Assembly (NCBI RefSeq): GCF_040412425.1
Contig: NC_089749.1
Coordinates: 38,341,570 to 38,405,569, forward strand
DNA: 64,000 nt
Source: Macrobrachium rosenbergii
Taxonomy: Eukaryota > Arthropoda > Malacostraca > Decapoda > Palaemonidae
Reading direction: 5' to 3'
A program made the position numbers and the translations under genes. The stretch's first letter is position 1. Every line of letters starts with the position of its first letter. Below are positions 20,900 through 32,230 of the stretch, in pieces. The notes under the pieces are model-generated. The model was not told where the DNA came from and searched no databases. It worked only from the letters and a program-made list of their open reading frames with translations.

Positions 20900-23800
20900 T
20901 TTAAATTCTGGCTGGGGTTCTTGCATCTAAGTGATGCATGTTTAATTGGAGGAGAGGATGAGGGGGAACATCTCTCTTGGTGCTTTTGCTCCTAAGTCTC
21001 CAATAAATCAGGCACAGGCTATGTCTGAGACAATTCCAAGTTGGTTGGGTTAACAGCCATCTTATCCTCCTTAGAGGTTTGTGCTCTAGCCTCAACAGGC
21101 CGAGCACCTGACCCAAGTGGCAGGGCCCCTACCACAGGGGTTGATGCAACTGCTACATTAGAGGGTGCTGCCACTGCACCCATAGTGGTATATAGGGGTA
21201 CAGTAAACCCCCCTGTATTCGCGGTCTCACGATTTGCGGACTCACCTATTTGCAAATTTCTCTATGGAACATTCTGTATATACACATTATTTGCTGAAAA
21301 TTCGCCCATTCATGGTATTTTTCACTGAGAAATATTCACTAATAACTGTATTTTGATCTCATTTTCACGACTAAACGCACTTTTTGTGATAAAATTAAAA
21401 TACTCAGGTAGTGCTCGAGTTACTATAATTCGCCTTACGATAATTCGATTTTGCAATGGGGTAAGCAATTAGTACTGACACGACAATATTTATAAAATAT
21501 TTTTAAATTTCGCACGGGTGCAGGCAGCAGTGTACAATCAAGCAGCGAGAGAGACCAAATTACAATAGACCAACTTCTTTTCTGCCATCTCTTTCTCCCA
21601 TCTTCTAGTTAAAAAAGTAAAAGAGAATGATAAAAGTATTGTTAGTAATGTTATACTCTTGCGTAAATGTGTACAGCTATAAACAACTGAACGAAAAACT
21701 GTTGTTTTGTTTATCACCGAATCGGATAACAGCCGTTTTGCTTGTATTTCAACCATCATACGGTAATACACAATTACCACAGTTATAGTACAAATGAAGT
21801 TAAGTAGAATAGGACTGATATATTTTTGCATTATACCCTTATTCGGTATGCATAAAAGATCAGCAAGGAAATATACTGCTAAATTTAAGCTGCAAGTTGT
21901 AGCTGAAGCTGAGAAAACAATGTTCAAGTTATTAATGACTATAAATTATCATGCATTAGCAACATGGATGAAACTCGAATGTAATTAAAATCGCAGAGAA
22001 AGTATTTTAATCAAAACTCCTAGGCATGAAAGAACACATTACTGCTATTTTTACGCCAATAAACGCTAAATACATAAAGCTTGTATTATGATGAAATCAA
22101 GTGAAAATAGCGAACGGAAGCTTGATTTTTTTACACAAAACAAATGCCCCCAACAGCCAACGTCTATTAACAAAAAAATAGCTAAATTAATTTCACAACG
22201 AGACATATTTAAGTTATATTTCGACTTAAAAACACTTTGTATTACGAAAAATAACCCTGACCCATACAAATAAAGTATGTAGAGATTCATTTACGCCAAC
22301 TAGAAGCAAGAAAAGCGCTCTGAGCTGAGTTAAATTAAGTAAAATAAGCTTACTGCATAATTGATTTCCAAACCAAAACATTGATCACTATGATCACAAT
22401 TTGTAATAAAAAAAGCAATATAAGAATATATGCAACATTATTGGATACAGTGAATTAAGGCATAACATTTTAAAAGATACATGGAAAAGAGGCACATTCG
22501 TTATGTTGATGTTTTTATAATAAGATATGTGAATATAGAGTACAGTATAATGTAGGCTATGCTACTCTATATGTATAAAATATACCATAGTGTAGGCTAA
22601 GCTAATTCTTGTTTGTTATTCAATTTTTCTTGGTATTGAATTATCAAAAGTTGCTCTGCCTGAACCTCCAAAATTAGTTGCTATTAATAATTAATATACC
22701 GTGTATGTATAGCGTATACTTTATAGTAGGGTAGGCTACCATATATGTATACATGGTACTGAACACCCTAGTGTTGGCTAGGCTATTTTCGAGATCTGTT
22801 TTTTCCAACAAACAATGGGTTTTTTTGGAACCTAACCCCATCGTAAGTAAGATAACACCTGTATAAACATTTTTATTTTTTTTTGTGTTTGAACTATCAA
22901 AATAAGCAGTTCTAGGTGTTTTTAGAACGGTTCTAAGTATTCATGGGTTTTTGCTATTCACAGGGGGGTGTGGTATGCAACCCCTGCAAATTTGGGGTGT
23001 TTAATGTAGTGGCTTACAAACTTGAGCATAGTTTCTAGGTTGTTGTCCTAATTGTCTTTTAGCAAAACCAATACTTATTTGCTCTGCATTGGCTTTATTT
23101 AGTGCAAACAGTTCAAATTTGTAAATTTCACAATTTTTTTTTTTATTTATGTTCCAGTTGACAATTAACACATTTTGCTTTTTTATTACATTTATTATCA
23201 TGATGGACATCAGAGCAGTTTATACAAATGTTAGCCTTTTCGCACTTTTTTGATGGGTGGCCAAACTTAAAGCAATGATAGCACTGCATTGGTCTTTGCT
23301 GGAAAGGATGTACTCGTACCCTATCATTTCAAATATGACATGCGAAGGTACTTCAGAGCCTACAAAAGTTAAAATGATCATGTTGGCAATAGCTGCCTTT
23401 TTCACTCTCCAAACTAAAATGGGACTCATTTCTAGAATTTCTTCTTCTGTCGTGTCATAAAGGTCTTTATCAAATAGTACTTCTCTCCCATCACTAAAGC
23501 TTTAGTGGGGCTTAATCTTCACAATTATTTCATTTTTTATGTCCAACAAGGTCAGCTTGGGTTGTGGATTTGGAATGAATAAGAACAGTGTTCTTCCCAA
23601 AACGAGAAATACCACTGCTCTTTATTCCTCCAACCTTTTTCTGAAGAAACCTGCAAAATTTATAGGTTATAATTTTCCTCCTTGGCTGAAGCTACCACCC
23701 ACATAGGAGGTTTAGGAGTCCTTATTTCTGCATTCTGGTTTCTCTCCGTTTTATTCTGAGCCCATTTAGATGGCACATAAACATCCATGTCTTTGGGAAC

Positions 23801-24123
23801 TTTGTCTGTTAAGGCTACTAATACTGTAGTTTGACCTATTTGTATGGCAGTTATCATACTACTACCCTTTACAACCTCATCATGGCTATAAAGGTAACCC
23901 ACACTTCCCATTTAGATTCAATATCAATAAAGTTCATCCTGATTTCTACAACAGCTCCAAATGATTTCAGAGCTGTTGAGATCAGTTCATAATCACAACA
24001 GACTGGTAAGTCTTTGATATGAAGCATTCTCAGATTTTTCACACAACCTGGCGGTGGTGAGGATTTAATTTTGGATAAAGATTTCTTAGAGAAGTCTGTG
24101 TCCTTGCTTGATGTCATCATCAA
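20900..24123 (-). pseudogene. LINE ORF1 (gag-like, zinc knuckles), split by an insertion
   Basis: From the start near 24123 the frame reads SKIKSSPPPGCVKNLRMLHI, an RRM-like segment, then PKDMDVYVPSKWAQNKT (23660-23911). CCHC-type knuckles follow, CYHCFKFGHPSKKC and CINCSDVHHDNKC (about 23190-23290). The remainder continues on the other side of the 21201-23001 insertion with a Pro/Ala-rich tail (GALPLGSGARPVEARAQ, about 21020-21190). It would bind element RNA. Multiple frameshifts. Confidence 0.7.
21201..23001 (+). mobile_element. Pogo/Tigger-like element inserted in LINE ORF1
   Basis: The element is 1801 bp, flanked by TA on both sides (21199-21200 and 23002-23003). The left end is CAGTAAACCCCCCTGTATTC and the right end a decayed complement (GCAACCCCTGCAAATTTGG). 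The only coding trace is a helix-turn-helix start, KRSARKYTAKFKLQVVAEAE, at about 21850-21910 on the plus strand. It stops after about 20 more codons, so the catalytic core is lost. The right third is repeated in inverted orientation at 34484-34855 and 36934-37121. Confidence 0.75.
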
Positions 24124-24125
24124 TG

Positions 24126-25559
24126 AAGCATGGCTAGAGGGTCCAGGGAAGGGGAAGTCAGGAGGGGGATCAGGATATTTGTTATTACTACTTTTTTGTC
24201 AATCTATTTTTGGAGAAGTCATCAACATTTGGAGAAATTTCAATCTACAAGATGGGTGCAGAGGTCATCATCTGTGCCAGAACAGCACCATCAGAGGGTC
24301 CAGGGGTACTCGAACCCTTATAAATGCTAGACAAGGATCTAAGAGGGGTAAAAAAAAAAATAAATTATAATAAACCTGAAAACCTTAAAAAGATACCATC
24401 AGCCTTTCATGGGGAATATTCTTCCACCAATGGCACAAGTGAGAACTGACTCCCAAATGTCCCCGTCCCTACCCTACCCCACAGGGGATGGCACAACACG
24501 ATTATAGTGGCCTAAGTGTAAGCCAAACCTGCTTGCTAGGGCCGAAGGTATTACGAGAATACTATCATCCCCATTCCAATCGTGTTATGAGCAAACTGGA
24601 TAGAATGCCGAGAGTCCTATTCCCAGAACCAGACCTCCCTGGAATCCATGGTCCAGCCCTAAAGAATAGTTCCGCCTTATACCTCTCAGGTCCGAACATT
24701 ATCGGGCAGCTGATGGTCCTACCACAGTTCCCACTATTTAGGTTCGGATATAAACCCGATCCCAGTTATGATACCTTTTCCTGTTTATCAGGTCCAATAA
24801 ATATTAGCAGAAGCAGAAAATTCCACAAAAATTAATTCAAAGAAATATATAATGGTATATGGAACTCTTGGACTCAAACCCGTGAACAGATTCCTGGGGT
24901 TCAAGAGCCCCCTCTCACCACGCCAAGGTGGTCCCAAATTGAGGGGGAGCTAGACCTATTGACTTCCAACCTTTAGGTTGAGTTACCAGACACCAAAGTA
25001 TATGCTGCTCACTGACTCATCTTATAGGTGAAAATGCTAGCAGAAAAATAACCTTTACATCCAAATGTTTAATTGAACACTATAGAGGCTGCATAATGTG
25101 TTCCAGTTCTAAAGAAAGGTCCAACCTAGGGAACTTAAGGATTTTTATTTGGCTCCTTCTTAAATTGTAGATAAATCCACTGTAAAAGCATTGAAGAACC
25201 TACATGACTCCACAAAATTCAAAGACTTCTGTACTTGCAGACCTGCCCCCTTTTAACTGCCAACACTGATAATATCTTTGGTTCCCTGAGGAATGACTGA
25301 AACCAATTAAAATTTTCCACTTTGCTTAGTATCAAGGATGCAGCTGAGCATCTATTAGCAAAAGCTAGTGGGTCATGAAGACCTCAATAATATCATATCT
25401 GAAGGCATACATGACCCCCTTTTTCCCAAGAAAAAAAAAAAGGGGGTCTTATATGCAAAACTGAGTGATCTGATAGGCTAATGATTACCCATATGTCTGG
25501 GCTGCTAGTACAGTACTTATACATAAGGAAACTCTGCGATACCATAATATTAATGGCAT
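24126..25559. other. LINE 5' region and unassigned DNA
   Basis: 24126-24840 is probably the 5' leader of the LINE: it directly precedes ORF1 and is comparatively GC-rich. 24841-25559 has no clear ORF. Around 25415-25450 there is a short inverted pair (ACCCCCTTTTT and AAAAAGGGGGT). The region just before 25560 may be decayed N-terminal Penelope RT sequence. Confidence 0.35.
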
Positions 25560-27240
25560 TTACTCAAATATCATTATTCTTATTACTACTCCATGTTTCT
25601 GGTAGCCACAGCCTGAAGTCCTCAGTGGAGTTCCTGGAAGCCCTCAGAGCGACATCCCGAAGAGGAATCACTGCCTCGATGAATGTGGAGTCCCTCTTCA
25701 TAAATGTGCAAGTCGATGAAACAATCCAAATAATTTTGGATCGCATATACAGGGACCCCACATTCCACCACTAAACATCCCTGAATGTGCCCTCCAGGAG
25801 ATATGTACCAAAAAAGCCTCTTTCTCCACCCACAGGGGCCATATGTACACCCATGGTTCTTACTTTGGAGTCCTCTTTGGTAATTTCTATGTGGGTATTG
25901 TCGAACAGAGTCTCTAACAGCACAGAAAGGCCGCAGATGTATGTACGGTACACTGACGAAACCTTCGTCAATGCTGAGATGAAGGAAGAGATAGAGCACC
26001 TGAGACATGCCTTCCACACTCACAGCTGTCTCAACTTGACAACTGAATACAACCGCAGTCATTGCCTCCCCTTCCTTGATGTCCTCGTTGAGCAACAGGA
26101 GGAACGTTTCACCATGAAGGTGCATATGAAACCCTTGAAACTGAAAATGGGTCTGAACGGAGAGAGTGAGGGCTCCAAGAGATATAAACAATATGCCATC
26201 AGTGCCTTCATCAGAAGAGCTCTCTCGCACTGCTGCTCATGGAAGGACACACGTAGAGCTTGAACACTGCCCAGGTTCTCATCAATAACTGGCATACAAA
26301 TTGGGCCATGGACAAGTGCATTAGAAGATATTGTGAATTGATGGTACCATAAGGTACCTAGCCCCACCACCTCTGATGACATCAAAATTTTCTATAAGGG
26401 AATATTGCAAAAGGAATATAAAGAAGACAAGCGTGCCCTCAAGTCCACCACTGCGGGTAACGTCAGCCCATCTGACCCTGAGAAAAAGATCAGGCTCGTT
26501 ATATTTTACAGAAATATAAAAACAGCAGGCTGGTGATAAAGAATAACCCAGCCCCCTCCACACTGTATCCCTTGAAGAGAACCAACATAATCTACCAATA
26601 CAAATGCTCTGTCCGAGAGTGCCTTGGCACCTATATCAGTATGATTACCATGCACTTTTTCAAAAGGATCTCCTGCCATGCTCAAGAGGGTGCCATATAT
26701 AATCACACCAGGACCACCCCTAACTCTAGAGTAAAAAGAGGTGACATTATTCCAAACATTGAGATAATTGACCATATGACCAACCATCACCATCTGCGCC
26801 TCCTGGAAGCCCTACACATCTGGAGAGAGAAGCCCTGTCTAAATACCATGCAGGAGACCTATTTCCTCACAACGTCAGCAAGAAGGGCAATGCTTATCGG
26901 TGTCTGGGAGACGGCTTCGCTCATGGACAAAAATCCCCTAGCGACAAATGAAAACTCGGTACAGTACTGCCTCAACTGCGACGCTGGGCCCCTAAATACT
27001 CGTATACCTCCGCACACACCCCTTGTCTCCAGAATCGTCTCACCTGTCCAGAAGTAACCAACGGGATTGGTCAAAATATATCAACGAGGGAAACTCCAAA
27101 AGAAACACTGAAGTATCCAGAATCCATATACTGTACTGTACTGGTAAAGATGACAGAAGAAACCTTGAAAGGATCTGCTGGCAAAACTACAGATTTACCA
27201 CACCATTTTTTATTAGCCTGCAATTTTACAGAGAATAAAA
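25560..27240 (+). pseudogene. Penelope-like retroelement: RT plus GIY-YIG endonuclease
   Basis: Plus-strand fragments in order: SGSHSLKSSVEFLEALRA and SMNVESLFINVQVDETIQI (25600-25730), a Penelope RT palm block with the first aspartate replaced by Asn. After frameshifts come YVRYTDETFVNAEMKEEIEH (about 25935-25995), where the usual Y-x-D-D is altered, and LPFLDVLVEQQ. Then RRALSHC, and from 26533 a GIY-YIG endonuclease: NIIYQYKCSVRECLGTYIS, then RISCHAQEGAIYNH and LRLLEALHIWREKPCLN. RT plus a C-terminal GIY-YIG is diagnostic of Penelope-like elements. Frameshifts and the altered catalytic box make it inactive. Confidence 0.85.
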
Positions 27241-27701
27241 CTGCTGTATAAATGCTGTTTATATTTCTGTGCTAAATTATGAACATTGGCCAGTTGTTGA
27301 CCAATATTAGTGTGCAAGAGAAGTGAGCCATAGAGAAATTGAGAACACTCAATATAAGATTAATTCGCACGATGCAGCCATCCTTTTCAACAACATTTAC
27401 TTTTGTTATTATTATTACAGTAAAACCTCTCACAACCAAAGGGTTCCCTTTTATTTGAATTTGTTGGCTGCATTATAGAAATCCTTCTAAAATCAATAAA
27501 TAATACCTAATTTTCACAGTTTTCTTATCAAACAATTCCTAACATCTTAAACCAAACATTATCCTGTGCTCACCTAACTCCAACGGTAGTGTGAAAAGTG
27601 CTCAGATACGTAAATCAATACAGCAATAGACAAACACACAAACAGGTGCATCAGATAACAGACACAAACACAATAAAACTACAAACAGCAACACATTTCC
27701 T
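27241..27701. other. Unassigned DNA with a possible transposon end
   Basis: At 27419 ACAGTAAAACCTCTCACAAC resembles a Tc1/pogo-type terminal repeat next to TTATTATTA. No partner end was found. Otherwise AT-rich DNA, followed by a (CT)n tract at about 27714-27740. Confidence 0.35.
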
Positions 27702-29045
27702 ATGAGTTTGCTTGTCTCTCTCTCTCTCTCTCTCTCTCTTCTAGCTCCCAACCTGGACCCTCAAGCTCTTTTCACGGACCCTCAAGCTCTTTTCAATGTC
27801 ATTGGATTGGAACAGGTGGAAGGTGATCTATCTGTTCCCTCCAGTGAACTTGTTGTTAAAGGTCCTTCACAAACTGAGGACGTTCAAGGGTCAAGTAGCT
27901 CTAGTGGCTCCCTACTGGCCAAAGAGCAGCTGGTTTCCTCTTCTACTAGAACTGAAACTTCGCTACATCCGAATCCCCAGTCCGAAACTAACACAAGTAG
28001 TACAAACTCAGACTGTGTCAGCTTCCTCAAAAATCCAAAATGCCCTGGCTTTGTGGACTTTATGAAGTTTGCGGCTCAAAGGGATGCTAACGTTGATCCT
28101 GTCAATACCATGTTCTTGGAATCAGATAAGCGGGTCTCCACTCTTCGTCAGTACGACTCAGCAATTAAGAAACTAGCACTCTTTTTTAAGAGAATCTGAG
28201 GCTACAGTAATGACCATAAATTTAGCAATCTCCTTTTTAGATCACTGTTTGAGAAGGGTTTAGCCGCTAGTACTGTTACTACAGTCAAGTCGGCTTTACG
28301 AAAAGTGTTCTTGTATGGTTTCAAAATTGACCTCACAGACCCTTACTTTTCTTCCATCCCTAAAGCATGTGCACGTCTGAGGCCAGTAATCCGTCCACAT
28401 ACGCTTTCCTGGTTTTTAAATGACGTGTTGAAGTTAGCCTCGTATATCGATAATCAGTCTTGCCCCTACCTTTCCTTGTTGAGGAAAACGTTGTTCTTAG
28501 TTAGCCTGGCTTCGGGTGCTAGAATTTCAGAGCTGTCTGCACTCTCTAGGGAACCCAACCACGTCGACTTCCTTCCATCAGGGGAGGTTTTGCTGATTCC
28601 TCACCCTACCTTCCTGGCCAAAAATGAAGATCCGCAGCATAGGTGGTCGCCTTGGAAAATTCTCCCTCTGCCTCAAGACCTGTCCCTGTGCCCAGTTCAT
28701 ACTTTGAGGGCTTATTTAGACAGGTCCTCTCACATCTCTTCTGGGCCTCTCTTTATCAGGGAAGGAGGGGGTAATCTCTCTATGTCTACTATTAGACAAC
28801 AGATCCTTTATTTTATCAAGAAGGCTAACCCTGACTCAGTCCCAAAAGTTCATGATATTAGAGCTGTGGCCACCTCCATTAATTACTTTCATTACATGAA
28901 CTTCACGGATCTTACCAGGTACACCGGTTGGAAGTCACCCTTGGTTTTCAAACGCCACTATTTGAAATCCTTAGAAGCTCTTAAATTCTCAGCAGTCGCG
29001 GCAGGGAACGTTGTTCCTCCCTCTGGTTCCCTTTCTGATTCCTAG
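27702..29045 (+). pseudogene. DIRS tyrosine recombinase, one in-frame stop
   Basis: The frame is continuous except for TGA at 28197-28199. The N-terminal SAM-like domain includes STLRQYDSAIKKLALFFKRI, the stop, and then ASTVTTVKSALRKVFLYGF. The catalytic domain carries SGARISELSAL (first Arg), VHDIRAVATS (His-x-x-Arg), YTGWKSPLVFKRHYL (second His/Trp position and candidate nucleophile Tyr) and LCPVHTLRAYL. This enzyme integrates the circular DNA copy without target duplication, replacing an integrase. A single stop in about 380 codons suggests fairly recent inactivation. It overlaps the RT frame at its 5' end, so its real start is uncertain. Confidence 0.85.
27796..28065 (+). pseudogene. C-terminal end of DIRS RT/RNase H polyprotein
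   Basis: Frame with DWNRWKVIYLFPPVNLL and QVALVAPYWPKSSWFPLLLE, the conserved tail after RNase H in DIRS polyproteins (the YLFPP and LVAPxWP blocks). It overlaps the recombinase ORF in a different frame, as expected for DIRS, and ends in a stop at 28063-28065. Confidence 0.7.
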
Positions 29046-29369
29046 TCATTTCCTCCTCCACTGCCTCAGTTATCCCCTTACGGTCATTTCAGTCAGGCTT
29101 GCCTTGACTTCTCACCTGGCTGTGTTATCTATGTGTTTGTCTAAATGACACATTTAAGTTACAAGGTTTTCAATATTGTATAGTTATTTTGTTTATGTAT
29201 ATTTTTCACATTGTCATGTTAATTTTAAGCTAACATCAGTTTCTTTTGTACATTATTGTTATTGTTACTAGTGATTAAAAATTTCTTTTGGACCTTCGGT
29301 CTTCTGTCCCCTTAGAATTTTTATCTCTTTAGTTCAAGAATGATATTTATTTCTCTGTTAATTTTTCAT

Positions 29370-29835
29370 CGGCTGACACGGGACCCGATCCAGAAAAGGG
29401 ATTTTGTGAAGGAAAAATCTATTTCTGGAGAGGGGACCGTGTCACCCGATGACCCACCTCCATCATGTGTCATGTCCCTCCCATAGTAAACATCATTCTG
29501 GTGGGGTGGCGCTTTCATGGAATGCGGCTAGCGGTGTTTTTGTGTGCTGTCCCTTGAGTGGTGCATGGGTTTGTGCTTGGCACCTCCCTGTGGGACTTTT
29601 GACCTTGGGATCTCTATAGGATAAGGTTCCGTGTTTTTGTAGTTCACCCTTTTCCATACACGACTCCATCTGATGGAGCTCGCTCTGGGGGTAGTAACTC
29701 CAGCATTTCATTTAGCTTTCTCTGGTATCTAGCAACGGAATTACCTAGAAATAAGTGCTGAATGGACTTTTTCATCGGGTGACACGGTCCCCTCTCCAGA
29801 AATAGATTTTTCCTTCGTCAAAATCCCTTTTTTGT
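29370..29835 (+). repeat. DIRS internal complementary region and 3' inverted terminal repeat
   Basis: 29370-29455 carries GACACGGGACCCGATCCAG joined to AGGGATTTTGTGAAGG and CTATTTCTGGAGAGGGGACC. The latter part is repeated inverted at 29777-29832 (CCCCTCTCCAGAAATAG, TTCGTCAAAATCCC). Between them lies the approximately 300-bp terminal block shared, in either orientation, with 10960-11220, 45560-45830, 51670-51925 and 59340-59620. This matches the DIRS plan, in which an internal region is complementary to the two outer ends. Confidence 0.75.
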
Positions 29836-29893
29836 TCAAAATAATTTACATTTATTTCTTTGTCAAAAATATTTTTTCTTACACAAAATAACC

Positions 29894-29986
<93 letters not shown>

Positions 29987-30118
29987 ACAAACACACAGGA
30001 AGTGCAGAGTTTACCTTGATACAATGCATACTTGTACATATGCAAAAAACACAAGACTGTAAAATATATTTAACACTATATTACTGTATGAGGTAAATAC
30101 AGCATTCCATTAAATATC

Positions 30119-30168
<50 letters not shown>
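29894..30168. repeat. Two (AG)n microsatellites
   Basis: (AG)n at about 29894-29983 and 30122-30168. They are separated by a segment with AGTTTAC and CAATG motifs that is partly repeated after each tract, so again a larger repeat unit is present. Confidence 0.85.
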
Positions 30169-30170
<2 letters not shown>

Positions 30171-30681
30171 TGCAGTTTACTTAACGCAATGTTAAATGTA
30201 CTTTACACACATGCTAGCTTATACCTAGGCTTAGACATCAAATCTACATGGCAAAAACATAATCATGTACAGTCGCGTTCATTAGTGACGATACTGTGTA
30301 CTTTGATTATCGTTCACAAGTGAAAAGAATTATTTTGATTTTTTTATAAACTTATTTTGAATTATAAGAGCAACACAGTACATATATTAATACTATACAT
30401 AATATAAAATAAAATAAAAATCTTCACTACTCAAAAGTTTGCCTTTCTGGATATTATACACGAAATAAAACGAAACATTCTGAAATGTGAACGATAACAT
30501 CAGGGCTGGCAACCACGCCAATCTCCCGAAACAATAACAGCACGAGAAAATTCGCACCCTGACTCAAAGGTTGGCACGCCTGAAAAGCCGCCAAAGCAAT
30601 GTGCAACTTGTCACGTGACACAGTGGTGGTGCTCCCTGCTCAGTATTTAGCCTACTTCTCGCTGACCCGACTTCACGTTGT

Positions 30682-32230
30682 GATGATGGAGCATCTTGGG
30701 CGACTTCAAATAAATCCTGGAGCCAAAAGACAAGAAACCTCATTAGCTATACGGAGAGTCATAATAGAACTGCATAAAAATAATATCCTCCCCATAGAAA
30801 TTAGCCGCAAATTAAATATCAGTCGGACAACAGTATTCAGGTGGATCAAACGGTTCAACGAAGAAGAGAACCTCCAGAATCAGCCTAGAAAAGGTCGACC
30901 CGATGCACTACTAGAGAGCAGGATGAACAGATCGTTGCTAAAGTTATCTCACAGCCTATAACAACTGCTGCGAAAGTGAATCAGGAATTAGGTCTTCAAA
31001 TCTCTAATGTTACGGTGAGAAGGAGATTACACAACCAAGGAATTCATCACCGCAGACCGGCAATCAAACCCTCCTTGTCTCAAAATCACCAAGAGCAACG
31101 AGTAGCTTTCGCTCTTCAGTATCTACCGTTTGAGTCAGGATTCTGGGATAACGTTATATGGTGTGATGAGAAGACTTTGCTAGCGACGGTCATGGTATAC
31201 TCCACTGCTGGCGACCTAATAAAACAAGGTAAGTAAATAATACCAATAGTTTTCATGTAGGCTTAGGCCTATGTGTATCATGAACTTTCTTTACTACACT
31301 GATTAAATACCTACAAGGTAACTAATTAATACCAATAGTTTTCATGTAGGCTTAGGCCTATGTGTAACATGAACTTTTTTTACTATATTGATTAAATAAC
31401 TGCAAGGTAAGTAATTAATACCAATAGTTTTCATGTGGGCTTAGGCCTATGTGTAACATGAACGTTCCTTACTACACTGATTAAATACCAACAAGCCCTT
31501 AAAATATAACTTTTCTTTTTGCTTTCAAGGATAACATTTCAAGCCTATTGGAATTCTAACGAATTACCTATCGAGAGTGAGAAAACAATCTCAATATCAA
31601 TGTAAATTCCTTATTGCTCATTTTTATTAATAGACTATTGGTGATATTCAGCGTTGATATTTTCTTCGTTTACTTGCGATAACATTTTTTTGTGTATCTC
31701 AATCTCTAGGTTCAATAAAGAAAATATTCAACCGTCGGCTAAGTGGAAGAATTTCTGCAGGATTATGGGGATGGATGGCTGCGTGTGGACCAGGGGAACT
31801 GATTCCCATCGACGAGCGTTTAACCGGACAGCAATATGTAGAAATTCTGGATGAAGTCCTGATCCCATCAGTGAGGAAACTTCTACTACCGGGTCATTTG
31901 CCAGTCTATCTTGTAATGGACAACTCTACTGTTCATAACTCGAAAGTGGTCAGCGAATGGTTTGCTGAACAGAACAATGTTATACGTATAGACTGGCCAG
32001 CTAAATCTCCTGACCTCAATCCGATAGAAAATCTTTGGGGACAAATGGTAAGGGAATGGGATACTGGGACAATAAAACCAAACCTGCACTGATCAAACAC
32101 TGCCTATCTGTGTGGGAGTCATTAAGACCGAAAAAGAGGGATGAATAATTATTGTCAAAGGTTAGTAGATTCAATGCCAAATAGACTAAGAGCTGTGATT
32201 GACAATGATGGAGGTCATACTAAATATTAG
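30682..32230 (+). pseudogene. Tc1-like DDE transposase with apparent intron and frameshifts
   Basis: N-terminal paired-like helix-turn-helix: IRRVIIELHKNNILPIEISR and NISRTTVFRWIKRFNEEENL (about 30740-30880). A frameshift near 30900 leads to the second domain (VRRRLHNQGIHHRRPA, 30976 on) and then IWCDEKT, with the first catalytic Asp. A one-base loss follows just after it. 31229-31709 behaves as an intron (AAG|GTAAGT to CTCTAG|G); joining restores HCWRPNKTRFNKENIQPS. After another shift come LIPIDERLTGQQYVEIL, VMDNSTVHNSKVV (second Asp) and SPDLNPIENLWG (Glu). Counting gives 35 residues between Asp and Glu, one more than classical Tc1 (34). It ends near the motif VIDNDGGHTKY at 32230. Inactive. 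Confidence 0.8.
31229..31709 (+). other. Apparent spliceosomal intron in Tc1 transposase, with 89-bp tandem repeats
   Basis: The donor is AAG|GTAAGTAA at 31226-31236 and the acceptor AATCTCTAG|G at 31701-31710. Its first 270 bp are three tandem 89-bp units (TACCAATAG at 31241, 31330, 31419). Each unit carries AAGGTAASTAA, so the 5' splice site itself is present about three times (near 31229, 31318, 31407). Removing the interval restores the transposase alignment. Confidence 0.65.

Larger units (their letters stand above)
18199..24125 (-). mobile_element. I/Nimb-like non-LTR retrotransposon with RNase H, broken
   Basis: Minus-strand order: ORF1 with zinc knuckles (24123 to about 20900), ORF2 with APE endonuclease, a truncated RT, RNase H and a C-terminal region (about 20760 to 18286), then a short 3' UTR with AATAAA (about 18255). 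An APE endonuclease combined with RNase H is the layout of the I/Nimb group. ORF1 is split by a pogo-like element at 21201-23001. The RT catalytic core is deleted near 19750. Confidence 0.75.
27741..29835 (+). mobile_element. DIRS copy C, 3' end with recombinase and terminal structure
   Basis: It begins inside the RNase H-proximal end of the RT polyprotein next to a (CT)n tract, with a 22-bp tandem duplication of GGACCCTCAAGCTCTTTTCA at 27756-27797. It contains the tyrosine recombinase, an internal complementary region at about 29370-29455 and the inverted terminal repeat to about 29835. The 5' two-thirds are absent. Confidence 0.8.

Noticed and set aside
21538..21927. 129-codon minus-strand ORF with hydrophobic segments
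   Set aside because: It lies antisense to the pogo helix-turn-helix start inside a TA-bounded transposon; probably chance.
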